Notes under the pieces: model-generated | Told to the model about the DNA's origin: nothing | The model's input: the letters and a program-made list of their open reading frames with translations, nothing else | Databases searched by the model: none | Part shown: positions 24,501 to 36,797 of the stretch, piece by piece | How the letters are laid out: each line of letters starts with the position of its first letter | Position numbering within the stretch: the stretch's first letter is position 1 | From: Boswellia sacra | Lineage: Eukaryota > Streptophyta > Magnoliopsida > Sapindales > Burseraceae | DNA length: 64,000 bases | Assembly: GCA_013180625.2 (NCBI GenBank) | Contig: SNVD02013576.1 | Location: 1 to 64,000 of the forward strand | Direction of reading: 5' to 3' | Translations under genes and position numbers: made by a program

Positions 24501-24908
24501 CTGCCACATGAATTTGCCACATGTATTAAAAAAAGTAGACAAAATTTTGGCGTTTATAAAGATAATATAGTAAATGTAATGATGTGTTAATACATCTATT
24601 CAAATAAAGTATTTAATTAACTTAAATTTATTGATATTAGCATTCCGCATCAAATATTTAGCGTAAAACACATGCGCATATGATTCTTTCTATCATAAAG
24701 AATGAGAACATGAAATATATGTTGGAAAAAAAGTTATATATTTTTGTTGGCTTTATTTTTTTGAAACTTAACAATTTCTCCTAATTAACCTCTAAAAGGT
24801 CTAAACTTTAGAAGAAGTCATATCGGTTAAAAGTGCTAAATAATTCTATATCTTTTCATCTAAAATTGAGGGAAAAAAAGAGATTATAATTCTCTCGATT
24901 TATATAAT
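24501..24908. other. Short AT-rich spacer before Copia C
   Basis: No gene seen. It ends with ATAAT (24904-24908), the left target-site duplication of Copia C. Confidence 0.5.
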
Positions 24909-25951
24909 TGAGAGTTTTGGAAGTATGCAGTTATGAGTAATATAACAGTAAACTGTAAAGTAAATCGGCACAGGAGGATTTTTACGTCGTTCAGTTAGAA
25001 AATCTATATCCACGGATAGCTATAGAGCTGCAATTCACTAAGTTCTTGTTTGTACAATCTTTAGGACCTTTTACAATACTGACTCATCCTCACACACTAA
25101 CCTAATCTTTGTAAAACAAAATCTTCGTAAAGATCTTAAACTCTAGCGACACTACTCACTCTCTGTCGCAGATAACTAACAACACAATATTAAGTTATAT
25201 ATAACACACGAAGTCTGTTGTTGAATTACATAAACACTTAACCCGTAAGTTATCCCAAGTGTCTACTAACTTACACAGATTCAATCAACAACTTATGTAC
25301 GATTTTTACCACTCATACATGAATCAAAAGACTCAAAGAATCAAATTAAAGAAGCATCCCAATTTGTGTTGAAGCTCTTCTATCAATTCATGGAATGCCA
25401 AAATCAAGACTCTCTCAAAAACACAACCAAAACAGCTAACTCGCCAATCTGTCTCTACGTGATCAGCCCTCTAGTTATGTAAATATAACATGGTATATAT
25501 ATAACGAGAGCCTGGACGAAATCTCTTAGAAATCCTATGATAGGAGAAATAAAATAGGAAGGAATATAATTAAACTCCTAAAGGAATTAGGACAAATAAA
25601 TATTCTCGTATTCTAATTAGGATACAAGATAATATATCCTAATCTAAAGAGATATTTATTATAAATCAAATACTTCCTAAAATATAATTCTAGAAACAGT
25701 AAAATAAGAATTAAAATAATATTTCTTGTTTCATCACAAGTTAGACAAAAATCAACATGTGCATGGCACATACAAGTTGACACCATTAATCTCATCACCA
25801 ATATTCTCAGCACAACTATTCGACACTCGACACTCGATACTCGATAATATTGACAAACAGTCTCGACACTTGACACAATCTCGAAACTCGACAAAATCTC
25901 GACATTAGACAAGATCTCGACACGACAACAACTTGACACTAGACACCAACA
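24909..25951 (-). repeat. Copia C 3' LTR
   Basis: The plus-strand ends are TGAGAGTTTTGG and GACACCAACA, 1043 bp. It is followed at 25952 by ATCTCCCCCTTTTTGGC, whose reverse complement GCCAAAAAGGGGGAGAT is a textbook polypurine tract. It carries only about one copy of the 34-bp repeat that is expanded in the 5' LTR. Confidence 0.9.
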
Positions 25952-25968
25952 ATCTCCCCCTTTTTGGC
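25952..25968 (-). other. Copia C polypurine tract
   Basis: The minus strand reads GCCAAAAAGGGGGAGAT, directly adjoining the 3' LTR. It primes plus-strand DNA synthesis during reverse transcription. Confidence 0.85.
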
Positions 25969-26327
25969 AACTTGTGATAAAAACATAAAACTGTTTCATG
26001 CGTAAAAATAACATATGAGCTGTTACAAAAATCATAACAGAACACTGTCATAGCTTTGTATATCCTGCAAACAAAATAAAACACAGTAAAAACACATAAA
26101 ATCAAAATAGATCGAATGCACGCACATAGCATAAGAAATTTAGTTTTTACTCCCTCTCACTTCTTACTTACACCTTTGAGGAATAAGCAACAAAAAATAA
26201 ACACAGTTAAAACAGAGATAACAGAAAGAACAACAAAAAGATCAGCACAAAAAGATCAGTAGCAACTCCCTAAAAGATCAGCAGCACTCCCTTATCTCCC
26301 TTTTGATTTCAGCACAAGTGGCCAAAA

Positions 26328-28223
26328 CTAACTAAGTCTGGGAGACTTGCGAACTGGTGGAGAAGTGGAGCTGCCAGGGTGCTTTTTGGTCCTGCGAGCT
26401 ACTGTTTTAAACCTGCGTCTGGTAGTGGGGGTAGGCTAGTCAGAGGGTACAGGTGTTGGTTGTGCGTCAGTAGTACTGGAGGAAGTAGCAGTAACTTTAG
26501 TCACAATTCTTCTGATGTCCTTATCACGGAGTTCTGCGCTGGTTTCTGTTGTCTGTAATGTAACAGCAAGCTATTGTGAAGAAGGAACCAATGGCTTATC
26601 TACAGTTGGTGATGGTGGATGTGGAACTACTTCAATTGATTCCTCTGCAGGAGATGTGATGTGAACTACATGTGGTGGTGATTGAGTAGGTGGTGGAGAG
26701 GTATGAGGCTCTGCTGCAGCTGCTTCAGGAAGTGGGAAATCATGAGATTCTTCCTCAGTAGGTGTTGAAGGCTGTTTCATTCTGGATTCTGCTTGTGTTG
26801 GTTCATCTGACACATATTCATCTCTTAAAGCAGGAGCTGATGATGTAATTTTCTTCTTCTTCTTCTAGTCAGATGGTTTCTTCACCACGTTAACTGTCTT
26901 CTTTCCCTTCCTTCTAGTTCCCTTCGCAGGAGACTTGATTGGTTTTACCTTCTGCTTCTGTTTTGCTATTATGTCTGTCTCAATAGCAGATTGTGCAGCT
27001 TGACCTGCTGCAGGCATTTGCTCAGCTTCTTCAGGCAAAGGTTCATCAGCCTCAGGAATCTCCTTAGTTGGTTTCTCAAGAACCACAGCTTCAGTCTCCA
27101 TGGGCTGTGGCTCTGTTGTAGTATCAGGATGTCTTGCAATCTTTGCTTCCAAAGCAGATTGCTTGAGTTTAATTTCCTTCAAATCCTGCACAATTTCTAT
27201 TAAAGTAGATTTGATCAATACAAGCTGTTCTTCAACATTTTTCATCTGATTTGTCCTGACTATCTTTAGCTTCAGTTCAAGTGCAGGTAAGTCAGACTTA
27301 TCATGCAATCTATGAAGAAATCCCTTTGTAATGGATTTAGACAGAATTTCTGTCTGTTCATTAGAACTTATAGGGATGCTACTCTGTGCAAGAATCCCTT
27401 GAATCAAACAGGGAAACACAAGCAAGTAATAATCAGAGTGATAGGAACCAATCTGTACAATTGATCTATAGGCTAGCAAACCAAAGTTAATTGGTCAATT
27501 GGTGCCTAAACAATATAGAAATTTCACTTTGTCTTCCCAAACTTGATTTTGATGGGAAGAAGGAAGCCAATTGAACTGAGCTATTTTATGTATCACTCGA
27601 TATTTCTTCCTAAGGTATTGCTGGTCTATACCATCTTTCGGTTTCCAAACAATGTCTGTTCTACCATTCAATTCCTTTATCACTTCAGCCATATTAAATT
27701 CTTCATCTAATACATGTAAATTACCTATGGGAATGTCCAGGAAAGTGTTTATAACATTCAAAGAGAACTTAACAAACTTCCCTCTACAATAAACTTTGTG
27801 ATAATGAAAGCTTTTAGGATCATCAATGGCAGAAGAGATGTTTGCATAAAATTCCTGAATTAAAGCTTTCACAGGGGGTAGGAAGTTTGTTACCATACGA
27901 GTCCAGTAAATAGACTCAATCATCTCACTCAGGCCATAGGTGTCGAAATCTTATAGTTTCACTAGCCTTTCCATCTACAGTTTCCTCATTGAAGTGTGTT
28001 TCATAAACTTCTGTTTGATAGTTGCTGTAAGGAATTTGTTGTACTTTAGCTTGACTTTGTCCTTTATCTTCTTTACTGGAACAAGTTCATCTTCGCTTAT
28101 GGCTGGATTAGTTGCGATCTCTGCATGTTCTTGTTGTGTCAGAGATAACGGTACACTATTGCTGGAGTCGCTGTGAGAAGATGAAGAACTGGCTGTCTTT
28201 GTCGAGTCAGATGAGGTCGCCAT
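26328..28223 (-). pseudogene. Copia C additional 3' ORF (plant retrotransposon protein, function unknown)
   Basis: A single reading frame of 632 codons downstream of pol, starting MATSSDSTKTASSSSSHSDS (28223) and ending VRKSPRLS plus a stop at 26328-26330. The N-terminal third is Ser-rich and then Lys-rich. The middle part (IESIYWTRMVTNFLPPVKAL, then IQEFYANISS, KVYCRGKFVKFSLNVINTF) matches the plant-specific domain often annotated as putative plant transposon protein. The C-terminal third is Pro/Glu/Thr-rich and ends in a basic RKSPR motif. Six in-frame stops interrupt it (at 27975, 27951, 27495, 26865, 26571 and 26436) but no frameshift. SIRE-type Copia elements carry an ORF here that has been called env-like. 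No signal peptide or clear membrane segment is visible, so an envelope role is not supported. Confidence 0.75.
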
Positions 28224-29057
28224 AGTTAGGGTTACTGGTCTGCAGAAAATTTTCAGAACAGGAAGAGAGAAGCAAGACGCGGGACGGGGAAGAAACTGTA
28301 GTTGGAGTATGGTATGAACAGGAGGAGCCCAAAAACTATTCGTAATATAGTAGGCCGAATTTAAAACAATTTTGTTTTTAACAAAATTTAATAGTAATTC
28401 CATTTCCAAAACTGCTTCATAACTAACATTGATGGGCAAAAATTCAAATTTGATTCCCATTTGAATAAGGAATTCTAATAGAATTAGGATTCCTGCCACT
28501 GAAACTTCTCCCCCTCAATTCAATACTGCTGACATGGCATTTTTGACACATGGACACACAAGAAAATCAAATTTTTGGATAGGCACAAAGAGCATCGGGT
28601 GTTGAGAAAGATGTAACAGCAAACAGTTAACAATAACATAACAACAGTAGCTGAATATCATATGAATCATTCTAAGAAGATATATTTCAGAGCTGATTAT
28701 TTACCTTTATTAATTTTATCACTTAATCCAATTGAGTGATCAACTTGAGCATGCTTCTTACACACACAAAAGTTAGTCTCAATGTAAATTTTATAAATAA
28801 ATACAGTAGCTTTCACACATGTATAAAGGTAGCCCTTTTCCATTTGAGTGGGTGACCTCACCATATTTCCCAGATATAATGAAGTTACTCTCAATGGATG
28901 GCTTTCACACATCATATACTGGTAGCTCTCTCTGTATTTTTCATTGTTAAACCAGTATCTTATCATTCACTTAATTTTTATATCACAGCTCACACATGCT
29001 TAATTGGAAGGAAACTTATGATATTACAGTTACAAATAACATAACAGCACACAGTGT
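28224..29057 (-). other. Copia C spacer between RNase H and the extra ORF
   Basis: About 830 bp without a recognised domain. An 89-codon ORF at 28697-28966 has no match I know. The spacer probably holds the leader or splice acceptor used to express the downstream ORF. Confidence 0.5.
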
Positions 29058-30537
29058 TCATTCAGATAACTGACAGATGCCTAAGGCTTTTCTTAAATTT
29101 TTAAATCTTATTGTATCCAATGCCTTAGTGAACAAGTCAGCCAATTGTCTATTAGTGGAGATGTGTTCAACGTGTATCACCTTAGACTCTACTAGTTCCC
29201 TTATAAAATAGTATCTTATGTCAATGTGTTTTGTTCTAGAATGCTGAACGTGATTTTTAGAAATATTTATAGCACTAGTATTATCACAAAACAGAGTTAT
29301 GGGCTTTTGTTCAATACCATAGTCACTCAACATTTGCTTCATTCATAATAGTTGTGTTAAAAAACTCCCTGCTGCTATGTATTTGGCTTCAGCAGTAAAC
29401 AAAGAAATAGAATTCTGCTTTTTGCTGTGCCATGAAACCAAGTTAGTACCAAGATAAAAACATCCTCCTTAGGTACTTTTTCTGTCATCTGCATTTCCTG
29501 CCCAGTCAACATCACTAAACCCTACAAAATAATCATTTGTATCTTTAGAAAACCATATTCCATAATCATGTGTTCCATGAACATACCTGATGATTCTCTT
29601 AGCTGCTGCAAGATGTGATTCTTTGGGATTTGCTTGAAATCTTGCACACAATCCTACACTAAAGCACAAGTATGGTCTACTTGCTGTGAGGTATAGCAAG
29701 CTGCCAATAATACTTCTGTACAAACTTGCATCAACATCTTTAGCTGCATTGTCTTTTGAAAGTTTTAGATTAGTACTGATAAGAGTTTTCAATGGTTTTG
29801 CATTTTTCAAGCCCAAATTTCTTTACAAGATTTTTAGCATATTTTGATTGAGATATGAATATCCCATCATTCATTTGCTTAACTTGTAATCCAAGAAAGA
29901 AATTTAATTCTCCTACTATGCTTATCTCAAACTCTTCTTGCATCAACTTAACAAACTCATTAGTTTTGCTTTTGTTAGTTGATCCGAAAACAATGTCATC
30001 AACATATATTTGTGCAACAATAAGATAGTTAGATGCATGTCTGATAAATAAAGTCTTATCATTGTTGCCTCTTTTATAACCTCTGTTGATCAAAAAATTT
30101 GTCAACCTTTCATACCAAGCTCTAGGAGCTTGTTTCAAACCATACAAATCTTTGTGCAATTTGTACACAAAATCAGGATGTTTAGGATCTTCAAATCCTT
30201 TAGGGTGTTCAACAAAGACTTCTTCATTGAGATAGCCATTTAAAAATGCTGTTTTAACATCCATTTGGTACAACTTAAAATCAAGCAAACAAGCAATTGC
30301 AAGTAGTAATCTAATTGACTCAAGTCTAGCTACTGGTGCAAAGGTTTCATCAAAGTCTATGCCTTCTACTTGTGTGTAACCTCGTGCAACTAGCCTAGAC
30401 TTATTTCTTACTACTTGTCCACTTTCATCAGTTTTATTTTTGAATATCCATTTAGTTCCAATGACATTTGCATTTTCTGGCCTAGGAACTAATTCCCATA
30501 CTTCATTCCTTTTAAACCGATTAAGTTCATCTTGCAT
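29058..30537 (-). pseudogene. Copia C reverse transcriptase and RNase H
   Basis: RT at 29770-30537 has [37 protein letters not shown] (catalytic Asp), [15 protein letters not shown] and [14 protein letters not shown] (YVDD box), then [14 protein letters not shown] one-base shift near 29800 separates the next part (29469-29816: GSLLYLTASRPYLCFSV and GFSDVDWAGNADDRKST, the RNase H start). The RNase H end (29058-29342) has LFCDNTSAINISKNHVQHSR and KHIDIRYYFIRELV, and terminates LGICQLSE plus stop. Key catalytic residues are kept, so only a few lesions separate it from an intact polyprotein. Confidence 0.9.
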
Positions 30538-30559
30538 AGCTTGAATTCAAACATCTTCT

Positions 30560-31868
30560 TTTAAGGCTTCTTTCACATTTTTTGGTTTAACTAAAGAAAC
30601 ATAGCATGCAAACCTTACCTGATTTCTTACCTTGCTCTGAGTCTTCATCATGTCATCTGGTGTTCCAATGATAGAACTTGTTGGATGTGCCTTCTAAATC
30701 CATGTGGGTGAATCTTTCTTTTCTTCTTCATTCTTGATTGAATTCTTAATCAAATCTGAGTTGTCAGATGTTACTGTTATGTCAGGTGTAGCAGTAGCTG
30801 TTTCCTCTTTCATAACAAAATCTTCTTTATTGTTGCTGTCTGAATCTGTCTTCTCTGTATCGTTTGTGAAGCTGGCTATGCTTTCCTCTTGTGAGTACTT
30901 TGGACAATCATCCAGATCATCAAATACTACATTTGCAGATTCCATGACTGCCTCAGTTCTCAGATTGTAAAATCGAAATGCTTTGCTATTTTGAGTATAT
31001 CCCATGAAGACTCTTTCATCACTTCTCGGGTCTAATTTTTCTAACTGTTCTCTGTCATTTAAGATGTAACACCTACATCCAAAAACATGAAAATATTTCA
31101 AATTCGATTTTCTACCTTTCAAAATTTCATAAGGTGTTTGGTTAGTGTCAGGTCTAAGAAAAACTCTATTTGAAATATAGCATGCAGTGCTTATTGCTTC
31201 CGCCCATAGCCTTTTGGTCAATTTCTTGCTATTGAGCATCACTCTAGTCATCTCTTGAAGAGTTCTATTCTTCCTTTCCACTATGCCATTCTGTTCAGAG
31301 GTTTTGGGAGCTGAAAATTCATGATTAATTCCATGATATTTGAAAAAGTCAGCATAGCTAACATTTTCAAACTCCTTGCCATGATCACTTCTTATTCTCA
31401 CAATCCTGCCAATGTTCCTATTTTGCTCATTTTCAAGCTTAACACAAAGATTCTTGAAAGCTTCAAAAGTGTCAGATTTCTCTTTAATGAAATCAACCCA
31501 AGTATATCTAGAAAAATCATCCACACAAACAAAAATATGTATCTCTTACCTATAATGCTTTCAATTTGCATAGGACCCATAAGATCCATGTAAAGCAAAT
31601 CAAGTATTTTGGATGTGCTAAGATGTGGATTTGATTTGTCTGAACTTCTAATTTGTTTTCCCATTTGACATGGTCCATAGATTCCATTAACTTTGTCATC
31701 AAGTTTAGGAACTCCTTTTACAGCACCTAACTTAGTTAATTTAACCAAGTCTTTGTAATTTAAGTGTCCTAATTTTTTATGCCACAATTCTAAATCCGAA
31801 ATCTTAGCTTTAAATGCAATCTTTACCAAATAACAATTATCCGAAGATCTATTACTTCTAGAATGCAT
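30560..31868 (-). pseudogene. Copia C integrase
   Basis: The N-terminal zinc-binding part (31400-31868) has ELWHKKLGHLNYKDLVKL and CQMGKQ (HHCC type). The core starts LLYMDLMGPMQIESI. A frameshift near 31530 moves reading to the ORF 30694-31524 (MDDFSRYTWVDFIKEKSD, RIRSDHGKEFENV, SEQNGIVERKNRTLQEM), which completes the D, D and E of the DDE core. The Ser/Asp/Glu-rich C-terminal tail runs to about 30700 and then into the RT linker. The region is expressed as part of pol and joins element cDNA to host DNA. Confidence 0.88.
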
Positions 31869-32152
31869 TTACGAAAATTATCTAAGACCATGCATTTGTT
31901 TTGTGTGAAATTAACAATATATTTGTCATCATAAATCTGAATAATACTAATAAGATTAGCTTTCAAACCTTCAACCAGCAAGACATTTTGAAAATTGGGT
32001 AGGCCTTTGATATTCAAAGTGCCTTTACCAATGATCTTACTCTTTGCTCCATCTCCATAGGTGACATTACCATCCCTGCATGCTTTAAAATCTGTTAAAA
32101 ACTGTTTATTTCCAGTCATTTGTCTGGAACAACCACTGTCAAAATACCACAA
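31823..32152 (-). pseudogene. Copia C protease
   Basis: The frame begins WYFDSGCSRQMTGN, with the aspartic protease DSG triad, followed by VTYGDGAKSKIIGKGTL and NVLLVEGLKANLISI. This is the usual Copia protease of about 110 residues. The upstream frame (32275-32547) is Ser/Lys-rich linker. Further upstream the reading shifts toward gag. Confidence 0.88.
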
Positions 32153-32664
32153 ATCGTTAGATGATTGGTTAAGAGCAGTAAGAGCAACATGACATACTGT
32201 CTTGTCTTTCTTAACCCACTGCTGTTGTGGTTATGATAACAGTTTGAACTGTTTTGATCTCTTATGCAAAAGATTCAACAGTTTGAAGTATCTAGGCCTC
32301 CCTTTTTACCGCAAAAATAACAAGTAGGAATGAATTTTCTTACCTTTTCAAAACTGGATTTGAAAGAACTCAGAGGAGAAACAAATGTCTTGTTGCTTTT
32401 GGAATTAGAACTTGACTTTAAAGAGTTAAGTTCAGAATTCTTACCTGATGTTGAAGCTTTAACAAAAACAGTTGTTGATGAAGATCCAACATTACCTTTT
32501 GTGTACCCCAACCCATGTTTGTTAGAGTTGTCTCTTCCAAGACTCAAGACCTGATTAAGTTTGGCTACTCCAATTTTGAGTTGATCAACAAACCTCTTGC
32601 TTTCAACCAGTTATGTTATGATTTTCTCAATATGTGCTGTTTTGTCTGTCAAAACAGTCTCCAG

Positions 32665-33935
32665 CTACGAGATACGATTTTCAGCATAGGATTTTTCACA
32701 TTCCAGTACCTCAATCTTCTTCTTCAAGATTTTGATTTCTTCCTTCTGATTCAGCCATTCACCATAGAGTGTGTTGCATGTCTCTTGCAACTCTTCATAG
32801 TATTCTGGTCCATCTTTTTCATCAGAATGATCAACACTGGTTCTGTAATTTTCTATTATGTCAGACATAATAGTTTTTCCTTTATCAGTTACAGATGTAG
32901 TAAATGCAACAAAGTTGCTCATGCAATCTTGATCTTCTGACTCTGATTCTGATTCATCACTCCAGTTTGCTGTCAGTCCTTTATTCTTCTTCTTGAGATT
33001 AGCACATTTAGATTGAATATGCCCATAACCAGAACATTCATAACACTGAATCTGCCCTTTCTTTTCAGGTTGTTTTGACTTCTTCTTGTCATTCTCCTTG
33101 CTGAACTTTCTAAATTTTTCATCACTTGAGTTTGATGGCTTTCCTTGATTCTTTTTCCTGAAATTTCTTTTCATGAGCTTGACATAATTTCTTGGTAGAA
33201 AAGAAATCTGTTTAGAATCAGTTTCATCAAGCTCATCATTACTTTCATCATCAGATTTTTCAGTTTTCACATTGAATGCAATGCTTTTACCTTTTTGCTT
33301 CCTAGTACTCTGATTAATTTCAAAGTTTTGGAGAATACCTATCAGTTCATCAACCCTCATCTCATCAGTATTTTTAACTTCCTCAATGGCTGAAATTTTA
33401 GGTTGAAATTTATCTAGAATAGACCTTATTATCTTGCTAACAATTTCTGCATCAGTGAAAGTTTTACCAAGCATGTATGCCGAATTTGTAATGTGCATCA
33501 GTGAAAGTTTTACCAAGCATGTATGCCGAATTTGTAATGTGACATATCTTAGAGTAAAACTCAGAAATTGACTCATCCTCATGCATCATCAGATTTTCAA
33601 ATTGAGAATTTAATCTCATCAATTTAGATCTTTTAACAGCTGTAGTACCTTCATGTTTTACCTCAAGTATGTCTCATACTTCTTTGGCCACTTTGCACCT
33701 TGAAATTTGTCCGAAGTTGTTTAAGTCCACTGCAACAAAGATTGTGTTAAGAGCCTTTGAATTCCAGTTGGAACGTCGGTATTCTTCATTAGTCCATTCA
33801 TCCTCTGGTTTGGCTTCGGAATCACCAAAAGCATTCACCTTCGTTGGCGGTGTCCATCCTTTAAGCACACTAGTCCATGCCCTATCATCAAGAGATTTGA
33901 TATACATCATCATTCTTACCTTCCAATATGAATAA
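32665..33935 (-). pseudogene. Copia C gag with zinc knuckle
   Basis: The capsid begins near 33935 (MYIKSLDDRAWTSVLKGW, then RRSNWNSKALNTIF). A 46-bp tandem duplication at 33449-33540 breaks the frame. The long ORF 32665-33582 continues with the UBN2-like tail (EVKNTDEMRVDELIGIL). A Lys/Ser-rich linker follows, then the zinc knuckle QCYECSGYGHIQSKC (CX2CX4HX4C), an acidic stretch (SDESESESEDQDC), and a coiled-coil-like Lys/Glu region. The N-terminal start lies close to the primer binding site at 34044. Confidence 0.85.
33449..33540. repeat. 46-bp tandem duplication in Copia C gag
   Basis: Two perfect copies, 33449-33494 and 33495-33540, each starting GCATCAGTGAAAGTTTTACC. Forty-six is not a multiple of three, so the duplication shifts the gag frame. 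The perfect identity shows that it arose recently. Confidence 0.9.
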
Positions 33936-34043
33936 TTACTGTCATCAAGGATAGGTTGTTATGTTTCGGATCCTCCATTGCGAATAAACTCCATTCTTCC
34001 ATATCAGCCTGATTGTTTTCTTCACTTGTCTATTAGTGAATCT

Positions 34044-34055
34044 GCTCTGATACCA
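34044..34055 (-). other. Copia C primer binding site (initiator Met-tRNA)
   Basis: The minus strand reads TGGTATCAGAGC, two bases inside the LTR edge at 34058. Confidence 0.9.
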
Positions 34056-34057
34056 AT

Positions 34058-35204
34058 TGAGAGTTCTAGAAGTATGTAGTTATGAGTAATATAACAGTAA
34101 ATTGTAAAGTAAATCGGCATAGGAGGATTTTTACGTGGTTCGATTAGAAAACCTACATCCACGGACAGCTATAGAGTTGCAATTCACTAAGTTCTTGTTT
34201 GTACAATCTTTAGGATCTTTTATAGTGTTGACTCACCCTCACACACTGACCTAATCTTTGCAAAACAAAATCTTCGCAAAGATCTTAAACTCTAGTGACA
34301 CTGCTCACTCTTTGTCGTAGATAACTTAACAACACACTGTTAAGTTATAAATAACACATGAAGTCTGACATTGAATTACATAAACACTTAACTCGCAAGT
34401 TATCCTAAGTGTCTACTAACTCACATAGACTCAATTAACAACTCATGTACGATTTCTACCACTCATACATGAATCAAAAGACTCAAAGAATCAAATTAAA
34501 GAAGAATCCCAATTTGCGTTGAAGCTCTTCTATCAATTCATGAAATGCCAAAATCAAAACTCTCAAAAAAACACAACTAAAATAGCTAACTCGCCAATCT
34601 GTCTTCTACGTGATCAGCCCCCCAGTTATGTAAATATAACATGGTATATATATAGCGAGAGCCTGGACGAAATCTCCTAGAAATCCTATAAAAATTCTAA
34701 TCAAAATCATATTAGGATTAGGAGAGATAAAATAGGAAGGAATATAATTAAACTCCTAAAGGAATTAGAACAAATAAATATTCTCCTATTCTAATTAAAA
34801 TACAAGATACTATATCTTAATCTAAAGAGATATTTATTATAATTCAAATACTTCCTAAAATATAATTCTAAAAACAGTAAAACAAGAATTAAAATAATAT
34901 TTCTTGTTTCATCACAAGTTACACAAAAATCAACATGTGCATGGCACATGCAAGTTGACACCATCAATCTCATCACCAACATTCTCGACACAAGTATCCG
35001 ACACTCGACACTCGTCACTCGATACTCGATAATATTGACAAACAGTCTCGACACTTGACACAATCTCGAAACTCGACAAGATCTCGACACTAGACAAGAT
35101 CTCGACACGACAAAAACTCGACACTAGACAAGATCTCGACACGACAACAACTCGACACTAGACAAGATCGTGACACGACAACAACTCGACACTAGACACC
35201 AACA
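34058..35204 (-). repeat. Copia C 5' LTR with internal minisatellite
   Basis: The plus-strand ends are TGAGAGTTCTAG and GACACCAACA, 1147 bp. It is about 104 bp longer than the 3' LTR because a 34-bp unit (ACTCGACACTAGACAAGATC, then TCGACACGACAACA) is present in about three extra copies at 35060-35190. Scattered point differences separate the two LTRs. Confidence 0.9.
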
Positions 35205-36797
35205 ATAATTATTTTGTTTTCTTGATAAATAAAATATGCTTGATAACCATAGGAATCATTAAAAATTATACATATTAAATTCCCTTGCAATAAACTCAAA
35301 ACTATTACAGGTATACACACCTTCACACTTTTTAACTCAAAAAAAAAAAAAAAATCAGTGTTGCCCAATTTCAATTTTTTTATTTTATTTTGTTTAAGAA
35401 ATCCTTGCAATGGGAAATTCCTGTTACTTATACCCATAAATAAGAGAGCTGCTATAGTTAATTATCCTTCATTGAAATTTTTTAATTAATTGGCAAAAAT
35501 TTTACTGGTTAATTGCTAAAATTAATATCAATCTTAGAAATGTATTTAGTTTTAACAAGTCTCTAAAAACCTTTAGATAAAAATAGTTAGATTTAAAATA
35601 CTAGAACATTCCTTGAACTCTTTGCATAAGTCTATTGTCAAACACCCCACCGAGTTGTCTATCATAAGTATGAAAAATTTTACAAGAAACACTCAACAGT
35701 CGTTTGTGGAACTTAATGAAAACCTTACAGGATATATTTCCTCTAAAAATTCTGTCACCAAGCAACTTGTGAGATACTTGCATTAATCATATCAATGAGA
35801 ATTTTTGTCTGGATGATTTGAACTTAATTAGGTAGGTAATGAAAGAAATTTTTGAAATTTGGTGATTACTCGTTATCACCCTCAAATTTTTATCATTGTA
35901 GTTGGCTGGAGCTACCTAAAGACGAGGAGAACCCCTTATGAAAATTTAAAAACTTTTGCAATTTTAAAATTTTTACAAAATATCCCTTCTAAATTTTCAT
36001 TTTTATATTTTTATCCCATTAAATTTGCACCATGAATTTAAGAAGTATAAAACCTCTTTAGGAGAACATTGTAATGCTGGAAGGCAACGGATCGATTGAG
36101 CCAATTTGTGGTGCTCAGATGCTTACATTCCTTTAGCAAAAAAAGTCCTTTAGAAAAAAAAAGTTATCCTTTTCAATTACTTAGAGATCAAAATTAAGCA
36201 TGCATGATTAAATTATAGTTTTAAGAAATTCAATTTTTCTTAAATGTTATTTCATTTGAAAAAAAGATCATCAACATTACACTTTTTTAAATGATCATGA
36301 ATTCACTACATTCCTTTTCAAAAGCTCAAGCAAATCTAATCCAATAGTAAATTATAGTTGATTCCAAATCCAAATAAATTCATCAGTCATATTCATTTCG
36401 AAATTGAGTGGTAAACTCAAAATTTAATCGAACCATTGATCGCAGTGGTTTTTGGAATGTTGGGATTCTATTCAATTGACCAACCTAATCAAAATAGTAT
36501 TTCATTATATTAACCTTTCAGTGTTTAGATTGGCACAGTATTGAACCAAAACAAGTAGCCGAGTCGTGTAAGCTTAGCCAGGCTTAAATGAGTCAACAAA
36601 TGGTCTTATTGTTAGCTGAGACTCGTGGTTGTGGACGTAGAAATACAATCCAATAAATCATCCGATTCAGAACACTTTCAGAGTTTCAATTTCAGTCGAA
36701 TCTTCTCGAAACTTTTTAGACACGTCCTGGAGTGATCAGAGTGGTCCTTTTGTTATTAACAGAACACAGAGGGAGAGGATTGAAGATTGTGATCAAA
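35205..36797. other. AT-rich spacer, no gene seen
   Basis: Poly-A and poly-T tracts and small ORFs without any recognised domain. It begins with the Copia C right target duplication ATAAT. The part just before 36798 (36600-36797) may be the 5' region of the USP relic. Confidence 0.5.

Larger units (their letters stand above)
24909..35204 (-). mobile_element. Copia C: full-length LTR retrotransposon with extra 3' ORF, TSD ATAAT
   Basis: A complete Copia element of 10.3 kb on the minus strand, with perfect flanking duplications ATAAT (24904-24908 and 35205-35209). In element order it has the 5' LTR (34058-35204), PBS (34044-34055), gag, protease, integrase, RT, RNase H, an additional ORF (28223 down to 26328), polypurine tract and 3' LTR (24909-25951). 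The layout with an extra ORF after pol is that of SIRE-like Copia elements. Several stops and frameshifts suggest it is no longer autonomous, but it is the best preserved element here. Copia D at 46858-48566 is a relative. Confidence 0.95.

Noticed and set aside
25800..25950. CGACACT repeat array as a coding Asp/Thr repeat
   Set aside because: It lies inside the Copia C LTR and varies in length between the two LTRs. It has no supporting frame.
26991..27203. Plus-strand Leu/Phe-rich ORF in Copia C, and similar at 27940-28176
   Set aside because: Antisense of the extra 3' ORF, whose Lys/Glu codons give Leu/Phe on the other strand.
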